In this document: positions 24,819 to 33,369 of the stretch, in pieces
Position numbering within the stretch: position 1 is the stretch's first letter
Layout: the number at the start of each line of letters is the position of its first letter
From: an uncultured Candidatus Saccharibacteria bacterium
Lineage (GTDB): Bacteria; Patescibacteriota; Saccharimonadia; Saccharimonadales; Saccharimonadaceae
DNA length: 64,000 nt
Assembly (NCBI GenBank): GCA_938036625.1
Contig: CALHQH010000046.1
Location: forward strand, 1-64,000
Direction: 5' to 3'
Notes under the pieces: generated by a model
Database searches by the model: none
Seen by the model: only the letters and a program-made list of their open reading frames with translations
What the model was told of the DNA's origin: nothing
Made by a program: the position numbers and the translations under genes

Positions 24819-24865
24819 CACCGAGTGACTAGCGAGTGCAAGCCTTATTATACACTTAGTGTATA
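24815..24865. promoter_or_regulatory. PadR operators
   Basis: A perfect palindrome, TATACACT-T-AGTGTATA, lies at 24849-24865. A weaker copy (TATACACC-G-AGTGACTA) at 24815-24831 overlaps the -10 box; the centres are 34 bases apart. Placement and symmetry fit cooperative binding of a PadR dimer. Confidence 0.7.
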
Positions 24866-25183
24866 GTTTGGATAAGTTCTTGAGAGACGCAGTGGGTAAT
24901 GTGAGCGTCTACCTCTGTTATTCCGTCCACTCTCTGTCTTTCTTGGTAGCCCAGTTTGGTGTCTTGCCCTGGTGCTGCCCTGCACTTTTATCAATATAAA
25001 CCTCACTTACTACTGGCAAATACTACACCAGCGCACAGCCAGGCTTATTTGCCGACAAGTGACGCACTAGCTAGGCTATTTGGGTATAATAGTTGGTAAT
25101 CGTGCACAAGCTTGGTTCGTCGTTGCCATTTACTGCCTATAGCAACCTAACACTAGTCAAGAAACAGACATAGGCACAACAAA
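24866..25183. other. Intergenic region with one ACCTCTGTTA motif
   Basis: No gene seen. It carries one copy of the recurrent motif ACCTCTGTTA (24911-24920) and a TATAAT-like box near 25087 facing the plus strand; a short unannotated transcript ending at the hairpin at 25184 is possible but unsupported. Confidence 0.4.
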
Positions 25184-25211
25184 AAACACCCCAGCATTAT
25201 CTGGGGTGTTT
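25184..25211 (-). terminator. Terminator after the 25254-26312 gene
   Basis: AAACACCCCAG, loop, CTGGGGTGTTT: an 11-bp perfect stem followed by TTTTTTG on the minus strand. Confidence 0.9.
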
Positions 25212-25253
25212 GCACACGATACGTCGAGAGACGATCTATCTCATGGCCAATGA

Positions 25254-26312
25254 TTAGTCGCCAAGGGTATCCATCTTGCCCTTGGTGCGCAAGATATCGC
25301 GCAGTTCGCGGACAGATTCTTTGCTCGATGACTGTGCATCTTTGAGCTTGTCGTAGAGCGACTTCGTCAAAGATGTGCTTGGGATCTCGGGGCGCTTTGG
25401 TGAGCCACCGCTGCTATCACGGTTCTTGTAGTAGTTGACGAGCGCTACGTAGTAGGCGCGCATCTCTTTGCGGTACTTAATCTGCTCGTTGGCATAGTCG
25501 CGCACGCTGGCGTATTGTGAGTCTTTCATCTTATTGAGGGCGTTAAGGCAAGATTTTTGCTGCTCATCATACTTCTGGCCAGCTTCATCACCAGATGCGC
25601 TGCTGAGTGGCGAGCTGTAGCTCGTGCGGCACGAACTGCTGTATTCTTTGTAGGCAGTAGCGACAGCGCCCGATTCTTTGAGTAGCGGCTTAACTTTTTC
25701 GTAATCATCCTTGTACTTTTCGAAGGCCTTCTTTACCTCGCTATCGCGCATCGCAGCAGTCTTGCCGAGCTTGTCGAAGTGGTCATCCGCCTTGCGCACC
25801 ACCTCGTTGATTGACGTTTCTGGGTCTGACCTGTCTATATTAAGGCTGGTTGAGTCGAAGCTATTCATCATAGCGTATGCCTTGCGGTAATCCTCGGTGC
25901 TTGGTCCCGAGAAAAGCATGACACATACAATAATGATGACAATCAGGACAAATACACCGACGCCACCACCGATCAAACTCCATAGCAAGCCCTTGCTCAT
26001 GCCCTGCTTGGGTGGCATTGGGCCCATTGGCCGGCCTGGCTGTGGCTGCATTGGCTGAGGTTGGCCTGGTGCTGGCTGAGCTGGTTGCTGTGAAATGGGT
26101 TGAGGTTGAGGCTGGGGCTGAGCTGCAGGGGCTGGCCCAGCAGCTGGCTGTGGAGCAGCAGGAGTAGGCTGCTCAGTTGGTGCTGGCCCAGCGGCAGCAC
26201 GCTTGCTGGCCAGAGCGGCCTTCTCTTCCTCAGTATAAGGTGGGTTATTCATATCAAAGGTTGGGACAGCCTCTGGGGGTTGCTCCTGGGGGGTTGCTGG
26301 TTGATTACTCAT
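25254..26312 (-). CDS. Pro/Gln-rich single-pass membrane protein, 352 aa
   Basis: The first 110 residues are a disordered Pro/Gln/Ala-rich arm with PQPQP repeats, presumably cytoplasmic. One membrane helix follows (about 112-135, WSLIGGGVGVFVLIVIIIVCVML), then a helical, charged outer domain of about 215 residues with two Cys (one in SSSCRTSY, one in KSCLNAL) that could pair. The layout recurs in the genes at 54084 and, in part, 50215, so this is a lineage-specific envelope family; function unknown. AAGGAGA precedes the ATG and a terminator follows, so it is transcribed alone. The long proline arm would make translation depend on EF-P. Confidence 0.8.
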   Translation of the reverse strand: MSNQPATPQEQPPEAVPTFDMNNPPYTEEEKAALASKRAAAGPAPTEQPTPAAPQPAAGPAPAAQPQPQPQPISQQPAQPAPGQPQPMQPQPGRPMGPMPPKQGMSKGLLWSLIGGGVGVFVLIVIIIVCVMLFSGPSTEDYRKAYAMMNSFDSTSLNIDRSDPETSINEVVRKADDHFDKLGKTAAMRDSEVKKAFEKYKDDYEKVKPLLKESGAVATAYKEYSSSCRTSYSSPLSSASGDEAGQKYDEQQKSCLNALNKMKDSQYASVRDYANEQIKYRKEMRAYYVALVNYYKNRDSSGGSPKRPEIPSTSLTKSLYDKLKDAQSSSKESVRELRDILRTKGKMDTLGD

Positions 26313-26462
26313 GCATCTCCTTGTTAACTTGGCTATTATTCACCATAACTATTATACCGGAATAGCAGCAATTGGCCAATATATATCTTGCTGTGGCTGC
26401 GCGCCCTCCTATCCTTCACATCCACTCATACAGCACCAAAGAAAGCGGAGGTTGTTACCAGC

Positions 26463-26497
26463 AAAACACCCCACGCATCCTTGCTGGGGTGTTTGTC
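26463..26497 (-). terminator. Terminator after pnp
   Basis: AAACACCCCA / TGGGGTGTTT stem with an 11-base loop, then TTTTG on the minus strand. The stem closely resembles those at 25184 and 21287. Confidence 0.8.
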
Positions 26498-26526
26498 TTC
26501 TGTTGCGAGGCTCGTGCTCAGATCTG

Positions 26527-28644
26527 CTACAATCCAATCATCGTCAGATTAATCTTGCCGCGCTCGTCAATGCCGGTGATCTTCACCTGCACAGTCTGGC
26601 CTTCTTGCACGACATCTGTTACCTTACCAACTCGGCCTTTAGCGAGCTTCGAGATATGCACCATCCCGTCCACGCCAGGCAGGATGTTCACAAAGGCGCC
26701 AAAGTCCTTAATCGTCACTACAGTGCCGGTGTAGGTGCGGCCAACTTCGGGCTCTTCCACCAGGCTTTTAATCCAGGCCAGCGCCTTCTCGATCGCCTCG
26801 CCATTAGGGCTAGCAATGGTAATCAGGCCGTCCTCTTTAATATCCACCTCGGCGCCCGTTTCGTTAGTAATTTTATTGATGGTTTCACCGCCCTTACCAA
26901 TGACGGCACCAATTTTATCCGGGTTAATCTTGAGCTTTTCGATGCGCGGCGCATAGGGGCTGAGTTCTTTACGTGGGCCAGGCAGTACACTCAGCATGTG
27001 CTCCAGGATGTGGGCGCGGCCAGCCTTACTCTGCTCCAGCGCCTGGCGCAGCACCTGCACGGGCAGGCCATGTACCTTCATATCCATCTGCAGGGCGGTG
27101 ATACCCTTGCTCGTACCCGTCACCTTAAAGTCCATGTCGCCGGCAAAGTCCTCGGCGTCGGCAATGTCGCTCAGTACGTAGGGTGTGTCGCCGTCCATCA
27201 TCAGGCCCATGGCAATACCGCTAACCGGGGCTTTGATGGGCACGCCAGCATCCATCAAGGCCAAGCAGCTACTACAGGTGGCCGCCATGCTGGTGGAGCC
27301 GTTTTGGCTCATGATTTCTGTCACGCTGCGGATGGCATAGGGGAACTCTTCTTCGCTCGGTAGCACTGCCGTAAGGGCACGCTCCGCCAGGTAGCCGTGG
27401 CCAATCTCACGCCGGCCCGGGCTGCCCAGGCGCTTGACCTCACCCACCGTGTAGCCGGGGGCGTTGTAGTGGTGCATGTAGCGGCGCTCGCCTTCTGTCA
27501 CCTCCATGGTATCGACCAGCTGCGCGTAGCTGAGCGGCGCTAGCGTCACGATATTCATACCCTGCGTCACCCCGCGGGTAAACAGGCTGCTACCGTGGGT
27601 GCGTGGCAAAATACCAACTTCACTCGAGAGCGGGCGGATTTCCGTCAGGGCGCGGCCATCGGGGCGGGTGTGCTCCTCCACAATGCCGCGGCGTACATCG
27701 TTGTGTAGTGCCAGGGTAAAGGCTTCGTCGTACTCATCACGCACCGCGGCGTATTCCTCGCCGTCAAGGCCGAGCTGCTCGGCCATGGCCTCGTGGAAGG
27801 CCCAGCGGATTTCGTTCACAACTTCATTGCGCTCGGGGTATGGGCGGCGGATCTTCTCGCCCAGTTTGCCATCAACCCATTGGTTGGCGACTGCTTGGAT
27901 ATCTTCGTTTGGCAAGACCAGCTCGTATTCCTGCGGTGCTGGTGCTACCTTATTCGCGAGCTCGCGCTGCAGCGCGATAGCTGGCTGCATCGCTTGGTGC
28001 GCCCAGGCTATGGCATCGACGATAACGTCCTCGGGCACTTCTTTCGCGCCGGCTTCCACCATGGTAATGCCGCGCTCGATCCCTGCCACCACGAGGTCAA
28101 GGTCGGACTGCTCGCGCTCCTCTGGGCTGAGGAAGGCTTTAAACTCACCATTCACCCGGCCCACGCGCAGGCCCGCCACTGGCCCGTCAAACGGCGTGCC
28201 CGTCAGCATCAGGGCGCTGCTGGCAGCAACCATCGCCACCATATCGGGGCGGAAGCTTGGGTCCATGCTCAGCACGGTGGCCACCACTTGCACTTCCTGG
28301 CGGTAGCCTTTGGGGAATAGGGGGCGGATCGGCCGGTCGATCAGGCGGCCAATCAGCACCGCTTCGTCGCTCGGGCGGCCCTCGCGCTTAATAAAGCGGC
28401 TGCCGCTGATCTTGCCCGAGGCATAGAACTTCTCTTCGTAGTCGATGCTAAGCGGGAAGTAATCCAGCGTCACCGGGCGGCTGCCCACCTGGGCGGTGCC
28501 CAGCACCACCGTATCGCCATAGCGCACCAGCACACTGGCCGTCGAGCGAAAGCCAACGCGGTTGACCTCCAGGGTGAGGGGCCGGCCGCATAGCTCGGTC
28601 GTTACAGCAAAGACATCTTTGCCGCTTGGGTTAATAATACTCAT
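26527..28644 (-). CDS. pnp: Polyribonucleotide nucleotidyltransferase (PNPase)
   Basis: PNPase is a phosphate-dependent 3'-5' exoribonuclease. The 705-residue protein has two RNase PH domains, the second active one containing KVTGTSKGITALQMDMK and MDFKVTG. A KH domain (about 560-620, IGAVIGKGGETINKI) and a C-terminal S1 domain (about 630-705, GRTYTGTVVTIKDFGAFVNI) complete it. The ATG at 28644 has AAAGGAG upstream; an in-frame extension to 28707 is unsupported. A TATACT promoter at 28748-28753 gives a leader of about 100 bases, long for this genome, as in other bacteria where PNPase controls its own leader. Confidence 0.97.
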   Translation of the reverse strand: MSIINPSGKDVFAVTTELCGRPLTLEVNRVGFRSTASVLVRYGDTVVLGTAQVGSRPVTLDYFPLSIDYEEKFYASGKISGSRFIKREGRPSDEAVLIGRLIDRPIRPLFPKGYRQEVQVVATVLSMDPSFRPDMVAMVAASSALMLTGTPFDGPVAGLRVGRVNGEFKAFLSPEEREQSDLDLVVAGIERGITMVEAGAKEVPEDVIVDAIAWAHQAMQPAIALQRELANKVAPAPQEYELVLPNEDIQAVANQWVDGKLGEKIRRPYPERNEVVNEIRWAFHEAMAEQLGLDGEEYAAVRDEYDEAFTLALHNDVRRGIVEEHTRPDGRALTEIRPLSSEVGILPRTHGSSLFTRGVTQGMNIVTLAPLSYAQLVDTMEVTEGERRYMHHYNAPGYTVGEVKRLGSPGRREIGHGYLAERALTAVLPSEEEFPYAIRSVTEIMSQNGSTSMAATCSSCLALMDAGVPIKAPVSGIAMGLMMDGDTPYVLSDIADAEDFAGDMDFKVTGTSKGITALQMDMKVHGLPVQVLRQALEQSKAGRAHILEHMLSVLPGPRKELSPYAPRIEKLKINPDKIGAVIGKGGETINKITNETGAEVDIKEDGLITIASPNGEAIEKALAWIKSLVEEPEVGRTYTGTVVTIKDFGAFVNILPGVDGMVHISKLAKGRVGKVTDVVQEGQTVQVKITGIDERGKINLTMIGL

Positions 28645-28747
28645 ATAGAGCTCCTTTCTTGCGGCAAGTAACAGGGGTGAACGCTCGCTTTCATCATCTC
28701 CATGCAAGCCCTCAACGCTATCACTGCCGCGTTAATATACTCCCCTT

Positions 28748-28753
28748 AGTATA
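28748..28753 (-). promoter_or_regulatory. pnp promoter -10 box
   Basis: GGTATACT followed by a leader of about 100 bases up to an AAAGGAG ribosome-binding site; a contrast to the leaderless genes with the same box. Confidence 0.5.
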
Positions 28754-28802
28754 CCGCATTTTGGGATATACTGGTAGTGCTTCGTATTGGATGACCTCGG
28801 GC

Positions 28803-29087
28803 TTACACGCCATCTGGGCTGTCACGGTCAATCACCAGGCGCATCGTATTATCACCTTCGTAGGTGGTCTGCGAACCTTTTTTTATGCGGAGAATCTCTT
28901 TACTACCCTTGATTGCTGCACTGCCTATAAATCGTACGTACGTTGCGCTCAGCCATTCGACACCACGTGGCATAACCGTAATTTCTTCGCCACACTCCCC
29001 TATGACAGCAAACGAGACACCATTCTCCACTTTCTGTGGTTGGTCATAGATCATATACTCACTGCGTTGAGAGAGTTGTTTCTCCAA
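28803..29087 (-). CDS. Hypothetical protein, 94 aa
   Basis: I do not recognise a family. The frame is open from a TTG at 29087 preceded by TTGACG-N17-TAATAT at a distance giving only a few leader bases; an ATG eleven codons further in is an alternative start. The protein has no signal or membrane segment and reads as a small beta-rich domain (SFAVIGECGEEITVM, TYVRFIGSAAIKG). Codon use resembles neighbouring genes. Confidence 0.5.
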   Translation of the reverse strand: MEKQLSQRSEYMIYDQPQKVENGVSFAVIGECGEEITVMPRGVEWLSATYVRFIGSAAIKGSKEILRIKKGSQTTYEGDNTMRLVIDRDSPDGV

Positions 29088-29353
29088 AACTGCTTTATAT
29101 TAGCAAGTTATCCCAAGCTCGTCAATCAACCCCTCACCATAAGTATGCATAGCATAGCCTCATCACCTCTGTCCTTTATCCTTCTTCCCCATTACTCCAT
29201 TCGGGTGGTGTGCAGCGACTAGTCGTAACAATAGTCGCCAGCCTTGATACAAAAGACCAGATAATCAGCCAAGGCCTGCGCTCACAACGCCAAGAGAAAT
29301 AGTGAGAGTATAAAATATGTGAGAATTGGCGGCATGTGCGACACACCTGCCGC

Positions 29354-30643
29354 TTATATCATCGTGTTGTCGTACCGGCTGCGGTTCTTCGTTTGGCGGC
29401 GCTTGCGGCCGACGAACCACCACCAGGCACCACCGCCACCAGCTGCAGCGAGAACTACTGCTACAGCGATAAGGATGATGATCGTCCAGTTGGGCCCTTC
29501 CTCTTGCTTGCGCATGGTCGGTTGCTGGCGCTTTTTGCTTGGCTGCGACTTTTTCTTATCCTTCTTTTCGTCCTTTTTCTTGTCTTTGTCGTCTTTTTTC
29601 TTCTCCTCAGGCTTGGGAGCGGGCTTTGGTGCTGGCGCAGGCGCTGGCGCGGGCTGAGCCGTTACTTTCAGGCCAAAGGTGTCGGCGCAATCAGCCGTGA
29701 GCGGCGTGGCTGCACCCACTGGCACATTACCGCGCTGGATACTCCCCAGACCCGCCAAACCACCCAGCAAGGTAGATGAATCATTATACGGATTGATGTT
29801 TGGGTCTGCTTCCTCGGCTGGTGTGGTCGGGCCACGATCGGAGGTCGTATACACCCAGCCAGCATTGCGCTCGCGGGCCTTGGCGACCACCTGGGCCTGC
29901 TGCTCATTGCTACCCACACTGTGGATGACGTGCCACATTTTGTAGGCGTTGGCTGGGTTTTTCTCGAAGTTGGTGGCCGTTGGGTGGTTTAGATCGTAGT
30001 AGCTATCGCTCAGGTAGCGCGCCGCCGAGGTCTCGGCATTCAAGAATACATCACCATAGGGCATGACGGATTCACCGAGGAAGCGTGTGCCTGCATTATG
30101 GATGACGATGGAACCAGGGTGCTTGACCTTGACGTAGTTGTAGAGATTGGCCAGGTAGCAAGTCTTTTGGCCACTACTGTGGTTATCGGCTTCGTCAAAG
30201 AAAATCCCCTTCACATTGGGGTAGAGCGCATACCAGCGGTCGATTTCTGCCGCCACCTCAGCAATATTGCGGGTCTGGCGGCCATGCTTGACGTAGCCAA
30301 TGTATTTGACGCCAAGCGAATCGAGCCGCGCCAGGGCCTTTACATAATCACTACTAACCGCCGTACCTGGGCCGCTCGACGGGTTAACCACCGCAAAGGG
30401 CATCTTGCTCGAGACATTAGCCATATCATTCCAATACTGATTATTGCCACCCTGCATGGGGTAGCTATAGGCTGGCATCATGATGGACTGCTGCGGCGCC
30501 AAAGCACTCACCTGTGGCGCAAGCAACTGACCCAGCACCGCTACGGTGGCCACAAACATCAGCACAGCCCGCCGTGCCTGCTGCATACTCCACCGCCTCG
30601 CCACACCCGTGGACGCCCGTGCTGCGTCTGTCACATCCTGCAT
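29354..30643 (-). CDS. Surface-anchored spherulin-4-like glycosidase
   Basis: The 429-residue protein has an N-terminal signal sequence (about 20-47, AVLMFVATVAVLGQLLAPQVSA), a spherulation-specific family 4 domain (about 50-290), a long Pro/Lys/Asp-rich stalk, one C-terminal membrane helix (WTIIILIAVAVVLAAAGGGG) and a basic tail. In the family domain, the segments MMPAYSYP, VKYIGYVKHG and GIFFDEADN, with its acidic pair, match the TIM-barrel relatives that include GH135 (Sph3), an endo-galactosaminidase of fungal biofilm polymer. It probably cuts an amino-sugar polymer on the host or in the surrounding matrix; the substrate is inferred. A second anchored glycosidase is encoded at 46676. Confidence 0.85.
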   Translation of the reverse strand: MQDVTDAARASTGVARRWSMQQARRAVLMFVATVAVLGQLLAPQVSALAPQQSIMMPAYSYPMQGGNNQYWNDMANVSSKMPFAVVNPSSGPGTAVSSDYVKALARLDSLGVKYIGYVKHGRQTRNIAEVAAEIDRWYALYPNVKGIFFDEADNHSSGQKTCYLANLYNYVKVKHPGSIVIHNAGTRFLGESVMPYGDVFLNAETSAARYLSDSYYDLNHPTATNFEKNPANAYKMWHVIHSVGSNEQQAQVVAKARERNAGWVYTTSDRGPTTPAEEADPNINPYNDSSTLLGGLAGLGSIQRGNVPVGAATPLTADCADTFGLKVTAQPAPAPAPAPKPAPKPEEKKKDDKDKKKDEKKDKKKSQPSKKRQQPTMRKQEEGPNWTIIILIAVAVVLAAAGGGGAWWWFVGRKRRQTKNRSRYDNTMI

Positions 30644-30772
30644 AGTCACTCTCTATGATAGCATCTTTGTGCATAAATGGGTATTATGTTGTGTATGTCA
30701 CAATGTTTTTGCGGAGGTTTCTCTGTTGTGGTGTGCGCTGCGTAGTAGCGAGTAGCGATATCACACAGGCAA

Positions 30773-30799
30773 CAAAACACCCAACTTGCGCGGGTATTT
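30773..30799 (-). terminator. Terminator after the 30840-31358 gene
   Basis: AAAATACCC and GGGTGTTTT (minus strand) pair with one mismatch around a 9-base loop; TTTTG follows. Confidence 0.6.
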
Positions 30800-30839
30800 T
30801 GGTTTGATTGAGACCTATACGAGATGGGTATCGTCGTTA

Positions 30840-31358
30840 CTATTCCTGAGGTGTCTTAACGACATTCAGCTTGCTAATTCGCTCCATTGCATCGCTCAGA
30901 CCTTCGCGAGTTGCAGGTAGCCATGTATCAGATGCTTGGGCAGCTTCAGGGGTCTGCCCTTCTTTCCATACGATACGGTACACTTTTCCACCTTTTTGGT
31001 TGATGAAGTACCGTTCTTCTGTAATCGCTTCGTCAGTTCCTGTATCAATCTCTTTGATGACAAAACCAAGATTCTCCTGAGTCTTGTGTTCAGGTTCTCG
31101 GTCGGCATTATCTCACCACTCAACTCGATAAACACTTGCTGTTGTGCAAATATATCCAGATTCCGGTGACTCAAATTCAACAGATGTATCGCGGCATACT
31201 CGATGAAGGTCACGTCGTTGTACAGCGTCCGAATGCTGCGCAAAAATGTCTTCGATAAACGCACGAGTCACTTCGCCAAGACTTGCCTCTTTCTCGTGGT
31301 CTGCGCCGTCCCGGTTCTCTGCTGTTACTGCTTGTGGCCCTGATACTTTTTGTTCCAT
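30840..31358 (-). pseudogene. Hypothetical gene interrupted by an in-frame TGA
   Basis: From an ATG at 31358 (AAGGAG ten bases upstream) the frame reads 81 residues to a TGA at 31113-31115, then continues in the same frame for 91 more sense codons to TAG at 30840. The second half has no good start of its own and reads as clear protein (FVIKEIDTGTDEAITEERYF, VYRIVWKEGQTPEAA). Both halves contain a similar strand, ASVYRVEW before the stop and KVYRIVWKEG after it, suggesting two repeats of one domain. The family is unknown. Simplest reading: a TGG or similar codon mutated to TGA. Readthrough or two separate proteins are alternatives. Confidence 0.75.
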
Positions 31359-31449
31359 GTGGTGTCTACTCCTTGCTATGTTTATATGGCGAGGTTGATA
31401 ATTACCCAATAGTACCCCATCACCATCCCATGTGTCAAATTTGATTGCA

Positions 31450-32118
31450 TTATAGCAACACCACCCGCTCTCTCGCCCACTCTAGTGCGGCGAGGCTGCG
31501 CTGGCGCGCTGCTGTGTGCTCGGGCGAGGGTTGGTCTCTCCCCCACCACTGGTTCCAGGCCCAATCGATGGGGTTGAGACACTCAAGGTGGTCGGTATGG
31601 TGCAGCCTGCCGTTGATAAAGACATCGTTGCGCTGAGTATAGATATGAGCATAGCCACACCGCTGGAGAGCGCGCAGGCTGGCAACGTTACCCTGCACCA
31701 CAGCGGATTCGATGCAGTGCAGCCCCAGATTCTCAAAGGCGTACCACGTACGAGCATGGTGGCTAGCACTGGCAACACCCTTGCCCCAGTAATCTTTATC
31801 CACAATGATGATGCCGCTTGTGGCAGTGTGGACGTGCATTCTCGTAATATTCACCAGTGATGTACCGCCTATCAGCCGCCGCGCCTCACCATCCTTGGCC
31901 CAGATACCCCAGACGATACTTTCTTTATCTGCGATTGTTTTGTCATACCACGCTTGCTCGGTCTCGAGCGTCTGCGCCCGGTGCTCGGCAACATACTGCG
32001 TGACCGTCCCGCGCGCAAACCCCTCTACAAACGGCCTCAGCTCATCCCGCGCAAACGGCGCGAGCTCCAGCTCGAGCCCTTGCTTTGTCGTGACTGTCAT
32101 CATTGGGCCAAATGCCAT
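31450..32118 (-). CDS. GNAT acetyltransferase, RimJ/RimL-like
   Basis: The 222-residue protein has the GNAT fold: acceptor-side helices, the beta4 strand TSGIIIVDKDYWGKGVASASHHARTWY with an acetyl-CoA pyrophosphate loop of the form D-x-x-x-x-G-x-G-x-A, and CIESAVVQGNVASLRALQRCGY, typical of RimJ/RimL relatives. It transfers acetyl from acetyl-CoA to an amine, often a protein N-terminus or small molecule; the acceptor is unknown. The ATG at 32118 has AAAGGAG upstream; the in-frame start at 32196 has no support. It stands alone. Confidence 0.88.
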   Translation of the reverse strand: MAFGPMMTVTTKQGLELELAPFARDELRPFVEGFARGTVTQYVAEHRAQTLETEQAWYDKTIADKESIVWGIWAKDGEARRLIGGTSLVNITRMHVHTATSGIIIVDKDYWGKGVASASHHARTWYAFENLGLHCIESAVVQGNVASLRALQRCGYAHIYTQRNDVFINGRLHHTDHLECLNPIDWAWNQWWGRDQPSPEHTAARQRSLAALEWARERVVLL

Positions 32119-32204
32119 GGTGTGCTCCTTTCGTGGTGTTTTTTCTAGTATATCATTGGTGGGAGAATAATACACAAGGCGAAGGGCCACCCTCATCAGA
32201 TACC

Positions 32205-32903
32205 TTACGGGCGAGAGAATGTGCTCATCACGCGCTTAACTCCACCACGGACAACGTCAAGCGTCGTAGGCGCGGCATTCTTCTTGGAGCGCTCAATGAG
32301 CCTCTTGACAACGTCCATATCCTCTACCTGGGCATATTTACCAAGGTCCTTGCTTGGCTTTGTCTGTGTCTGCTGTGTATACCGCACAGCAAGTTCACCT
32401 GGGTCAATCATGTACTGCGCCCCACCAAGATCCACCTGATGGACGAACTCTTCGTCGCCATAGCCACGGAAGCCAACGCCATTCATAACACACTGGATAG
32501 TTACGCCCTTTTCTTTCTGTTGCATTTGCCCATTCTGTGTTGTCATATGCTCATACAGCTCTACAAGCACATATGTCGAGCCGTCGAAGACATCATGAGG
32601 TTGGAGATTATCCTCGTGCTGTTCGCAATATTGCTTTCGCACTGCATTTGCCGCCTTAAGCAGCTTAAACATCCGTGACGAATCTGTAGTGTCAGCTATG
32701 TCTTCCAAATCGTCAAGCGTCAAGTCGCTATATGTCACATATCGTTGCAGGTCTGGATCTTCGCGTAACAAAGGTGCGCCCTCAAGCTGTTGACTAATAA
32801 ATAAGTCAAAATTAGCCACCGCCTTCTCATACTCGGTCCGGCCCAGCATAGCTTCGAGAGTAGCAATGCCACCACTACCTGCCTCATGCCCTGCTTCGTA
32901 CAT
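32205..32903 (-). CDS. Hypothetical soluble protein, 232 aa
   Basis: AAAGGAG lies just upstream of the ATG. The protein is acidic, mainly helical in its first 110 residues, with a mixed region containing STYVLVELYEHM and VTIQCVMNGVGF, and a basic C-terminus (about 205-232). No signal peptide or membrane segment. I do not recognise a family. Confidence 0.75.
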   Translation of the reverse strand: MYEAGHEAGSGGIATLEAMLGRTEYEKAVANFDLFISQQLEGAPLLREDPDLQRYVTYSDLTLDDLEDIADTTDSSRMFKLLKAANAVRKQYCEQHEDNLQPHDVFDGSTYVLVELYEHMTTQNGQMQQKEKGVTIQCVMNGVGFRGYGDEEFVHQVDLGGAQYMIDPGELAVRYTQQTQTKPSKDLGKYAQVEDMDVVKRLIERSKKNAAPTTLDVVRGGVKRVMSTFSRP

Positions 32904-33004
32904 ACTATAACTCCTTTTTGTTTATGGCATAATGTATTGTACGGTACATCTTGATCTCATATTTGTCAAGTGTAGTATATCTGTACTACTACCCCACCAC
33001 CAAA

Positions 33005-33034
33005 AAACCTCCCCAATAAGTGGGGAGGTTTATT
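33005..33034 (-). terminator. Terminator after rpsO
   Basis: AAACCTCCCCA / TGGGGAGGTTT, an 11-bp perfect stem with a 5-base loop and a following T-run on the minus strand. Confidence 0.9.
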
Positions 33035-33049
33035 TCTCGCGGCGGGCGC

Positions 33050-33316
33050 TTATTTGCGCAGGCCGAGGGTTTCGAGCGTTGCTTTGTAGGCATCAAAGTT
33101 CGTCCGCTCAAGGTAGCGGAGCAGCCGCTTACGCCGGCCGACCATTTGCTTGAGGCCACGACGAGCCATGTTGTCGTGCTTGTTGGACTTAAGGTGTTCG
33201 GTCACCTCTTTGATACGAGCCGTCAAGATAGACACCTGCGCCTGTGGGCTGCCGACGTCGTTCTTGCTGACCTGAGTCAAAGCAATCGCTTTCGCTTTGT
33301 TATCCTTAGTAATCAT
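33050..33316 (-). CDS. rpsO: 30S ribosomal protein S15
   Basis: S15 binds the central domain of 16S rRNA. The 88-residue length and the motifs GSPQAQVSILTARIKEVTEHLK and RRGLKQMVGRRKRLLRYLE are those of S15. It is not next to pnp, its common neighbour, but lies 4.4 kb away. TACAAT lies eight bases before the ATG without a Shine-Dalgarno sequence, so the message may be nearly leaderless. Confidence 0.97.
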   Translation of the reverse strand: MITKDNKAKAIALTQVSKNDVGSPQAQVSILTARIKEVTEHLKSNKHDNMARRGLKQMVGRRKRLLRYLERTNFDAYKATLETLGLRK

Positions 33317-33369
33317 ACTGGTGTATTGTAGCAGGAGGGCGGCGTGGTGTCAATGTAGACATGTAGACG

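Noticed and set aside
26311..27363. 350-codon plus-strand frame antisense to pnp (also similar long frames opposite rnj, argS and pyrG)
   Set aside because: Shadow of GC-rich coding sequence; no homology-like motifs and the opposite strand is a certain gene.
31113..31115. TGA decoded as an amino acid (code 25 as in Gracilibacteria)
   Set aside because: Many clear genes here end in TGA at the right place, for example rrf2 and the membrane protein upstream of mutM, and no other gene needs TGA as sense.
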